This document shows, one piece after another, positions 55,958 to 64,000 of a stretch of DNA of 64,000 bases. A model generated the notes under the pieces. The model ran no database searches and was not told the DNA's origin. It worked only from the letters and a program-made list of their open reading frames with translations. Numbering within the stretch: the first letter of the stretch is position 1; each line of letters starts with the position of its first letter. This stretch comes from Euphorbia lathyris (lineage: Eukaryota > Streptophyta > Magnoliopsida > Malpighiales > Euphorbiaceae). The DNA lies in contig NC_088916.1 in the NCBI RefSeq assembly GCF_963576675.1, positions 85,639,501 to 85,703,500 on the forward strand. The letters are read 5' to 3'. The position numbers and the translations under genes are program-made.

Positions 55958-58438
55958 AAAACGTCAGTATAATCTATGTCGTACCTCTACTTAAAGCCTT
56001 TCATGACCAACCTTGCCTTGTAGCGTTTGCTACCATCAGCCTCTTCTTTGATTCTGAAAATCCACCTGTTTTGTAGAGCCTCCTTACCCTTTGGAAGCTC
56101 AACAAGTTCCCAGGTGCCATTGGTCATCAAGGAATCCATCTCATCATCTATTGTAAGCCTCCACTTGCTCGCATCCTCTCCACGAGATGCTTCTAAGTAG
56201 CTTTCTAGTTCACCACTATCTGTCAACAGCATGTAGTTGCTTGTAGGCGTGTACCTATCAGGTGCTCTACGCTCTCTAGTGGATCTGCGCAGTGTAACCG
56301 GTGGAGTTTGGGGTTCTTCTACCTCCTCCACAACTGTCTCCTCCACAACTACCTCTTTGCTCCCACCAGAATTCGTGATGTCTAGGTCTATGAACTCTAG
56401 TCCTGCATCACCAGTATCAGATGCGCCCAGACTATCCTTGTAAATTATCTGCTCATTGAAAACAACATCCCGACTGCGAATAATCTTCATGTTCTGACTG
56501 TCCCAGAACCGATATCCGAAATCATCACCACCGTATCCAATAAACGTGCACTTAATAGACTTCGCATCTAACTTACTTCTCTCAAGGGGAGCAATATGAA
56601 CATATGAATCACATCCAAATACTCGTAGAAAGGATAGATTTACCTGTTTGCCACTCCAAGCCTCTTCAGGAATGCCACTCTCCAAGGGACTCGATGGCCC
56701 TCTGTTGATCAAGAATGTTGCAGTGTTAACTGCTTCTGCCCAGAACGTCTTCGGAAGTCCTCACTTCAGCCTCATGCTTCTAGCACGCTCACACAGAGTT
56801 CTGTTCATTCATTCTGCAACTCCGTTCTCCTGAGGAGTTCCTTTCAGAGTCTTCTCCATGCGAATTCCATTCTCAGCACAGAATTCCTTGAATTCCCTAA
56901 GCTCATACTCTCCACCATTGTCAGACCTCAAGCACTTTACCTTCAAACCTGTCTCATTCTCAACCAGGGCCTTCCATTTTCGAAAGGAATCAAAAGCATC
57001 CGATTTCTTTCTCAGAAAATAGACCCACACTTTCCTAGTGGAGTCGACAATGAGGGTCATGTAATACAAAGCTCCACCAAGAGATTTCACAAGTGCAGGA
57101 CCCCATAGATCGTTGTGAACTAACTCCAACTTCTCTTTCTTCAAAGTTCTGCCACCCTTAGAGAAACTGACTCTTTTCTACTTCCCAAAGATGCAATCTT
57201 CACACACCCCAAGATCAGCAGATTTCAGACCCGGTAACAGACCTTTTGAACACAGCACTTTCATCCCCTTTTCACTCATGTGACCAAGACGACAGTGCCA
57301 CAAATCTGCATTGACATTCTCCTTCACGACCTCAATGCTATTGAAAACGTTGTCTGTTAAGTTCAACGATCCAACCTTCTCACCATAGGAAACCACCATG
57401 GCTCCTTTGGTCATTTTCCAAGCACCACCTGCAAAAGATTACACAATAACCTTCATCATCCATTTGCCCAATTGACAACAGATTTCTCTTTAGTCCAGGA
57501 ACATGCTTTACTCCAGACAGCTTTATCACAGATCCATTCGAAGATTTGATCGAAACATCTCCCTTCCCTACAATCTCCAAAAGCTCATCATCAGCAAGAT
57601 AAACCTTTCCGAATTTCCCAGGGGTATAGTTTTCCATCAAATCTGCACTACTACATGAATGAAACGAAGCTCCTGAGTCTAATACCCAAGACTCCAAAGG
57701 ACTTCTTACACTCAATACCAGGGCTTTTGCTGCTGTTTCTGCAGTTAAATTACTCAGAATCAATGCATCACCAAAATCCTCACTGGTTGAATTCACTGAC
57801 TTCTCCTTCTGCGGTGCCTTGTATTCACTCTTGTAATGACCATTCTCATTACAATTCCAGCACTTGATGTGGCTCTTATCCTTCACAGGTTTCCCTCTCC
57901 CTTTGGACTTAGACCTGCCACGATTCTACTTTGACCTGCGATCTGACCTGCCCCGATTCTCTGCATTCAAGGCTGATCCATATGTGGAACATGACTCTTT
58001 CCTGCGAATCTCCTTGCTTATAATCAAGTCTCTGACATCATCAAACCTAAGTTTTTCTTTCCCTGCTGAAGCACTTAGGGCAGTAACCGTGCCACTCCAA
58101 CTTTCTGGTAAAGAAGATAATAGAATTAGGGCTAATACCTCTTCATCGAAATCAATATCCATAGAACTTAATTGAGTGATCATCATATTAAAATCATTCA
58201 GATGCGTCGCCACTGCTATATTCTCCGTCATTTGTAGATTAAACAATCGTCGCATCAGATGAACTTTATTAGCCGCGGAAGGCTTCTCGTATAACGAACT
58301 CAAAATCTCCAACATCTCCTTCGTGGTCTTTGCCTTCACCGTGTGATGTGCCACGTTTCTGGACAGCGACAGGCGAATCCTGCTCATCGCTTTTCTGTCC
58401 AACAGCTTCCACTCTTCATCATACATATCCACGTTTCA
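55958..58438 (-). pseudogene. Copia gag-protease-integrase and start of RT
   Basis: Minus-strand copia polyprotein fragments. Gag (58432-57926) reads MDMYDEEWKLLDRKAMSRIR. A CCHC knuckle follows, CWNCNENGHYKSEY, with the last Cys changed. The protease motif is WVLDSGASFHSCSS. The GAG-pre-integrase part reads LWHCRLGHMSEKGM. The integrase core includes LVHNDLWGP, CLRSDNGGEYELREF and GTPQENGVAE (D, D, E residues visible). The linker follows (VNLSFLRVFGCDSYVHI), then the start of RT (NRWIFRIKEEADGSKRYKAR then LVMKGFK). Stops at about 57925, 57178, 56809 and 55990 disable it. It breaks off at DYTDVF, near 55958. Confidence 0.92.
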
Positions 58439-58759
58439 GGATGACCTATTTGCCCTTTCAACTATTTAAAAATGGTATTAGAAACCCCGTCATTCCATTA
58501 TAATGGAAACAATCATGACATTTTCTCGTTTCCAGCACCAAGGTCATAATAAAAAAGGTTGTGCACTACTAACACAAATTCTCTTGTAAAAATTGCAATA
58601 ACTTTAACTCTTTCTAAATCGTTTACATATATGCAGATTGATTCCAATACTTCCATTAACACTTGTACTAATATTGGAACTTTATCTTGTTTCAGTTACA
58701 ATGAAAATAGGAGTTGCTAATACAACTTTTAAATAGTTGAGGGGGCAAATAGGTCGTCC
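58439..58759. mobile_element. Foldback MITE with long inverted repeats (321 bp)
   Basis: The left end GGATGACCTATTTGCCCTTT and the complement of the right end GGACGACCTATTTGCCCCCT match through about 60-70 bases of imperfect inverted repeat (TCAACTATTTAAAA...). No clean target duplication was found. It sits exactly where the copia gag frame begins, so it may have inserted in that element's 5' part. Confidence 0.72.
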
Positions 58760-58789
58760 AATAAATTCAGGAGAAAAATTACCAAAATT

Positions 58790-59070
58790 GACAAGCGCAA
58801 GCCCCAATCAACAACAAGTATTATTAAAAAAAAATAAAGAAGTACAAAGAAAGAATTAATGGAACCCAACATGAGGTACATTGCAAAAATCATAAAAAAT
58901 AAAAGGTTGTCAAAATGAGGGGGGGCAGACCAACCATATCGCTGTCATATCAAAACGTGCGAAGCAGTTTGCAGCCTGGTTGCCATCCCTGAATATGTGA
59001 GTAATCATGAAATTCATATTTGAGCAACCCGACATGCATCATAGCCAATCTGGACGGACATGTACATTTA
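58790..59070 (-). pseudogene. 5'-truncated LINE: RNase H tail
   Basis: The minus strand encodes MITHIFRDGNQAANCFARFD then IWLVCPPSF, the C-terminal RNase H motif of plant L1-type LINEs (H.FREGN.AAD.LA). No other part of ORF2 is present. Confidence 0.65.
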
Positions 59071-60239
59071 AAAATAGTTTCATCTCAATGTAGAAATTAA
59101 TTGGAATTTTCTTCTATAATTCTGAACATTATATTGCTTAACCAAGCAAAGCCACATTAATCCAAACATATAATTAATTGAGTGATTTCTTGGGTATTAA
59201 TTGAATCCGTTTTTAAATACTAATTAACAATATAAAATAGGAGGATACCAGAAAAATATATATATAATTCACGAATTTTTTTAATGAAACTTGAGACTAT
59301 AAAGAAAAAGACTCTCTATGTCTCAACTAGGTTCATATAGAACCCTCAAAGACAATCAGACTTGAATATTATTAAAGAAGGAAAAAGCTTACAATAAAAA
59401 TAAAAGAACAATTTCAAAAAACCAGAAAAAAACAACACCAAAACAATCAAGAAAAACAATACTAATTTTAAAAGCATTGGTTGTAATGTCATCATGGCGG
59501 TAGTTTTGAAAAACAAGCTCTTTTTGCAACAGCATACAACAAACTGTAACACAAAACAAATAGCAACAACAAATAACACATAAACCAAATAAACCATTAA
59601 TTCCTTCCACATTTTGTTTCAATAATTTTATAATATTGCTATTATTTTTTCCTTTCTGAATTAATTTTGGAAATTTCTGAGAAAGATATCTATTGCTATT
59701 GTTTTGCCTATATTAAATTTCTACATGCTTGAAAATTGAGAAACATATAAATTAATTAGTAAAAGATAAGTCAATTCATTATTAAAGTTTACATTCTCAA
59801 AAGAGAGATTCAATTACACTTTGATCTTAAAAAAATAAAAACAAAAGGCAATAACGGATTAGAGACAAACATTTGCATCCCCTATATTGTCTTGTTTCAA
59901 TCTTTAACTCTTAGTCCACCAAAAATTTGAAAAACTCAACTTCCCAAAATAGAAAAAATAGAAAGAAAATTAATATTATAGAGATAACTAACAAAGTTTC
60001 AATATTTATTAGTTTATTGAATTTACTTAAATAATGCATTGATCACTAACTTATTTAAAGTGATCTACTGATTCTCTAAATTTACTTAAAATAATTTATT
60101 GGTTCTCCAAATTTACTTCAAGTGATACACATTTCGCCAGGGACAGATCGAGAGGGAAGCTAAGAGACTTGACCATCCACTCATTGCCAGGAAACACAGA
60201 AAGTTTTATCGACACTATATATAGTCCTTAAATTTTTAT
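59071..60239. other. AT-rich intergenic DNA
   Basis: No supported gene. Minus-strand frames near 59346-59622 are low-complexity Phe/Leu runs from AT-rich DNA. Confidence 0.45.
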
Positions 60240-60299
60240 AAGCTAAAAGCCACCAATAAATGATGAGTGACCAGTACAAACACCTCCTATTAGTGTCAC

Positions 60300-60500
60300 T
60301 GGTTTCAACCTATGTTCCACGGAAACGGAAATAGAAACTGACACAAAAATGGAAATGGATAAGGGAAACGTTATTTCTATAAAAATATAGCTAGGAAACC
60401 CAAATGGGAAACGTAAATAGGAACTGATACGGCCACAGAAACAGATATCCGGAAACATTATTTTTATTAAAATATAGCTAGGAAACCGCAATTGAGACTG
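60300..60500. repeat. Imperfect tandem repeat around GGAAACG and AAAATATAGCTAGGAAAC
   Basis: A unit of about 100 bases containing ATTTTTAT(T/A)AAAATATAGCTAGGAAAC occurs twice (near 60370-60400 and 60460-60490), with many short GGAAACG(T/G)AAA motifs between. Confidence 0.6.
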
Positions 60501-60656
60501 ATAGAAAACACAAAAAGGCTAGTAAGGAAAAGTTTCCTGCAACAACTGACTTACCCAAACAGGAGATTAATCATTTCATTTTACACCAAGTTCAAAAAAA
60601 TTAACCAAATATCTTTGAAGTTCATGAGCAATGTTTTTCTGACAAAATTCAGGATG

Positions 60657-61616
60657 CTATTCATCAGAGAAAGTATCAGAAAGAGATGAAGTCCTATTCA
60701 TATTCTGCCGAAATTGATTCCCCAAAAACTCACTCTCATTCCAAAACCCATTATTATCCGAATAACAATTTGAAGTAGTGATATCAGGAGGCAAAGGAGG
60801 AAGCTCAACATCATGACAAGGCATCATCATCTGAACATTTTGATTCGATTGTTCTCCACCAAAATTAGAGAAATTAGATGAATCAAAATTAGAGTTCTGA
60901 TAATTAGTGAAGATCAGATCAGAAGGAGGAGCTGATAAGAGATTATTGATTTGTTGAGTTTCATCATCATCAGGTGAAATAATGGAGGTAACAGAAGAAT
61001 CAGGAGGTATATCTGAGTAAATAAAATTAGTATCAGCTTTTAAAATTAGCCGAGACTGTGGCTGTGACGTCATCATGGCAGAGGCCTGCTCCAGAGTTAG
61101 ATTATTCCGGCCTGGAGAATCCAGTGGGACCATATGCGAAAATCCCCAATGGGCGGTGGGGATGGAGTTGTGAAGATCATGCATATAAGAAACCGGAGAT
61201 TCCGCAGCCGCATGGACTGGTGGAAAGGGCGGTAAGGGTGACAGAGGAGGCGGTAGTGGGTGTGGGGAAGTGTTGGATGAAGGAAGGGGGATGTGGGTAA
61301 TGTCCCCCAAGGGAGGAGGTCGGATATGTTCGAGGCCAGAGAGGGGAGGCTTAGGCGGGTGAATAAGTGGAGGAGTAGAGAAGCTTTGATGCGCAGGAGA
61401 GCCAGTGAGCTTCTGGACAACATCCTTAAAATCATTCTTGTTAATATGATAGACCGGTGATTGTGATTGATGAAGATTATTATTCAAAATATGAGAATTG
61501 TTGGACGTTGAGATGATTGGTTTTGAGATCTTATGGGATAATTTATTGAGGTTTTTAAGGTAATGATTTCGAGTGGTAATGGTAGAATCAACAAAGGATT
61601 GACATGTTTTATCCAT
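60657..61616 (-). CDS. VQ-motif protein (HAIKU1/VQ14-like), intact
   Basis: A single-exon frame of 319 residues. VQ proteins are nuclear plant cofactors that bind WRKY transcription factors through the FxxxVQxLTG motif. Here the motif is FKDVVQKLTG at residues 63-72, preceded by VYHINKN and followed by SPAHQ. A central Pro-rich region includes LEHIRPPPLGDI. The C-terminus is Asn/Ser/Asp-rich and ends SSLSDTFSDE. The context NKNDFKDVVQKLTGSPAH plus a downstream IRPPPL resembles HAIKU1-type (VQ14/VQ9) members, regulators of endosperm and seed growth, but the exact orthologue cannot be fixed. No intron is expected for most VQ genes. No lesion seen. Confidence 0.9.
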   Translation of the reverse strand: MDKTCQSFVDSTITTRNHYLKNLNKLSHKISKPIISTSNNSHILNNNLHQSQSPVYHINKNDFKDVVQKLTGSPAHQSFSTPPLIHPPKPPLSGLEHIRPPPLGDITHIPLPSSNTSPHPLPPPLSPLPPFPPVHAAAESPVSYMHDLHNSIPTAHWGFSHMVPLDSPGRNNLTLEQASAMMTSQPQSRLILKADTNFIYSDIPPDSSVTSIISPDDDETQQINNLLSAPPSDLIFTNYQNSNFDSSNFSNFGGEQSNQNVQMMMPCHDVELPPLPPDITTSNCYSDNNGFWNESEFLGNQFRQNMNRTSSLSDTFSDE

Positions 61617-61693
61617 TACTCAACAACAACAAACGGTTCTTCTTTGTGGAAGAGAAAACTCAAAATGAGAGAAACTAAACCCAACCCATTCCA

Positions 61694-61702
61694 ATTTATA
61701 TG
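61694..61702 (-). promoter_or_regulatory. Probable TATA box of the VQ gene
   Basis: CATATAAAT on the minus strand about 80 bases upstream of the ATG, consistent with a plant core promoter. This is inferred from position only. Confidence 0.5.
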
Positions 61703-61719
61703 AACCTTATACTCAGTAT

Positions 61720-63198
61720 TTGAGATGGAATTAGAAGTCAAAATGGCTTTTGAAATTTGTATGCCTTATTAATTTAGCCAAAATTGAAATTTAAATATCA
61801 ACTTAGCTTTGAAGTTAAAAATATTCAATAAATTAGTCTAATACGATCAAACGTTGTATCTAAAAAATTTGCCAAAATTTTTGGGTTAATTTATCAAATA
61901 TTTCCAAATTCAAAACTGTATAATTTGTTCTAAATTGACTCCATTAGTTAAATTCAATGACCATTTTGACTATTAATTCATTTAGATTTTCAAACAATTC
62001 TAGTCAAAATAACCTAATAAATAGAATGCTTCATTTAAGCAAAACAGTCTTGTCTCACTTTACAATTGGATGGTTATCATTATCAACTCCTCATTTTCTC
62101 TTTTCTCTCGATTTAATTTTAAGTGCTTAATATAAAAACTTCTATTTTATATTAATTCCCCCTAAAATTTAGGAGTTTTAACTTCATATTTATTCAACCA
62201 TATATACTAACCTTTTCATTTTATGTTGATACAATGCTTAATATACTTTCACTTAAAATAAAATGTCTGTAAATTTTAGTGTAGTTATTAGTTGAATAAT
62301 TATGTTGTATTTATAAATTATATTGAATGTACATGATTAGATTTAAGAATTGATTTATAATTTTAGTTTTAATATTTAAGAATTTTGTTTACACTCGCAA
62401 GCATTTTGTAAGAGGATTAGCAAAATCATGTGCAATGTAAAATTCAAACATTAATGACCAAATTCATTTTACTAAATTCATTTAGTCATTATAGTCAATG
62501 TGAACACAACTGAAAGACATACATGTCGAGATGCTAGTATTTCAAGTGTTTAAATATGTTATTCTCATCATCTATACAAAGTCGGGAAAACAAAGGTTAC
62601 TCTGCCTAAAATTAATTGCTCAACTTCACTCCTAAATAAACATTAAAGAGTATTAAGGAAGGCTTCCAAAATGTTGCATAATGCTTGAGAATTCAGAGAG
62701 AACAAAGGAAGATAAGCCCGAACGTGATGAATAGAAAGATAAGCCAGAGGCAAAAAATGAAGGGTTGGATCAAAGACTAAGGAAAGAGTTAGTTTTAGAG
62801 CTCCAGCTAGGACTCATACCTTTGTGTAAAAGAATTAGTTAGTTTACACAAACAAGCATGAAATGCTAGCCGAGATTTGTGTAAAAAAAACAAAAGAATT
62901 AGTTTACTAAATGAAAGAAAGATAAGAGTTGGCTAGATGAAACTTTGTATTAAAAAGGTAAGCATAACAGAAAATGGTGTTTGAACTTGGAATCTCCAAT
63001 TTTGCTCTGTCTGGCAAGACATAAGGGTTAATTGTATCACTTTAAATTCAAATGCAAATAATATATTTCCAAAAAGTTCAGAGGGGTATAAGAGAACCCT
63101 AATGTAATAATGGAAAAAAAATATTAAAATAAACTCGTTCAGAACAAAAACAAGAAGCAAATAAGAGAGCAAAACATCATTTTCATTCACTTATTTGA
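61720..63198. other. AT-rich intergenic DNA upstream of the VQ gene
   Basis: No supported gene or transposon termini were recognised. Confidence 0.45.
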
Positions 63199-63510
63199 TC
63201 AAACATCATATAAAAAGAAACACAAACAAAGCTCAAACAAATGCACAAAAATGTGAGTTCTATTCCTAAACCTCGTTAACAACTTCTCTCTGTCTTCCTT
63301 CAATATGCTATCTATCAATTTTTTGCATTCAGTCATTTTCACGCTATCATAAGTTGCTATCAATTTTTCATCAAAAAAAAATTTAGCTCGAGCTCTTTCT
63401 GAGGTTGGTTCCACATTTCTCTTAGCTTGTCAACCATTTCCAGCTCATTCTTTGGCAGATGCTCATTTTCCTTGCCAAGTCAGCCTCCATTTTTTCGGAG
63501 CCGATGCCTT
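63199..63510 (-). pseudogene. Unrecognised coding-like fragment
   Basis: The minus strand has a frame reading EPTSERARAKFFFDEKLIAT then YDSVKMTECKKLIDSILKED and REKLLTRFRNR. A less certain coding-like stretch lies upstream to about 63500. It looks like a helical, charged protein segment and not like low-complexity AT sequence, but no family is recognised. It may be an exon relic or a captured fragment. Confidence 0.3.
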
Positions 63511-64000
63511 TTTACTTCAGCAATTAGATTGTTGTTGTAACTGTTAAATCTTACTTTTAGCTAGTTGGTAAAGTGACCTATGGGAAGTTTGAATACATTT
63601 GGATAGCTGTTGCAGTTAAAATATTTAAAAAAATCAATAGGAGATATCGGTTAAATCACTAAATAAAGGCTTAATACATCCCTAACTCCTAGATTTGTCC
63701 AAACAACTCAATTGCCCTCTATACTTTTAATATATGACATGTGTCCTCTATATTGGTTTAAATTGATATATTTATCCTTTAAAATCGAGGTGGTGGAGTA
63801 AGAAAAAAAAAATTGAAAAAGTTAAAATATATACAATTTATTCATATTCAGAAAGATAATAGATCAATTTAAAAAGTTAAAGGGATAACTTTAAACAAGT
63901 TAAAGGATTCACTTTAAACAAGCTCATTGGATAAATAAAAAATTTGAAAATACATGGGAAATTGACTTTTTTGACAAGTACAAATGGTTAAAAATGTATT
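63511..64000. other. AT-rich intergenic DNA
   Basis: Nothing recognised up to the window edge. Confidence 0.4.

Noticed and set aside
59346..59622. Membrane-protein-like Phe/Leu/Val frame
   Set aside because: Low-complexity translation of A/T-rich DNA on the minus strand; two overlapping frames look equally hydrophobic.
1..64000. CRISPR arrays, operons or bacterial genes
   Set aside because: Spliced plant genes, LTR elements and AT-rich spacers throughout; no repeat-spacer arrays of CRISPR type.

Overview
The window is nuclear DNA from a flowering plant, most likely a eudicot. The basis is plant-type spliced genes (a UGT76-like glycosyltransferase, a C2H2/EAR zinc-finger gene, a VQ-motif gene), AT-rich spacers, and a dense population of Tat, Athila, copia, LINE, CACTA, hAT, MULE-like, TRIM and SINE elements. 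The species cannot be named from the sequence alone.

Layout. 1-5.2 kb: 3' half of a Ty3/gypsy Tat-type element (+ strand) with an antisense, intron-containing extra ORF and a 3' LTR. 5.5-8.8 kb: fragments of a CPSF160 gene and a DA1-type peptidase gene, with intron-like gaps, next to two one-sided CACTA termini. 9.9-12.0 kb: an intact two-exon UDP-glycosyltransferase (- strand). 14.6-17.5 kb: a copia-type LTR and primer-binding site followed by an intronless, decayed HIRIP3-like nuclear-protein gene. Then come a GC-rich TRIM array with 301-bp LTRs and a tRNA-derived SINE with an 18-bp target duplication. 19.1-24.5 kb: a C2H2 zinc-finger/EAR repressor gene split inside its SKALGGH helix by a complete 4,492-bp CACTA transposon with a 3-bp AAG duplication. 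That transposon carries fragments of at least four host genes: NBS-LRR, INO80-subunit/PAPA-1-like, CRLK-type kinase and PLC-X phosphodiesterase.

25.2-33.5 kb: a 733-bp hAT MITE with an 8-bp duplication, a degenerate minus-strand locus with repeated exon-like modules, a NudC-like pseudogene split by a poly(A)-tailed retroposed insert, and a MULE-like MITE. 33.5-58.4 kb is a transposon nest. The two ends of a minus-strand copia element (gag to start of RT at 58.4-56.0 kb; RT to RNase H at 34.8-33.5 kb) appear to flank about 21 kb. That interval holds an L1-type LINE (36.2-42.4 kb, 20-bp duplication) inserted in an RTE-type relic, an Athila element lacking integrase (42.8-51.9 kb), and the 3' end and LTR of a second Athila-like element (51.9-55.96 kb). 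The Athila LTRs carry an unusual paired GC-rich motif array. 58.4-64 kb: a foldback MITE, a LINE RNase H tail, an intact VQ-motif gene and AT-rich spacer.

Only the UGT and the VQ gene look like intact host genes. The zinc-finger gene is complete in pieces but interrupted. There is no operon-like organisation. The dominant biology is nested transposition, transposon capture of host exons and gene disruption. All family assignments were made by reading translated motifs; no database search was run.
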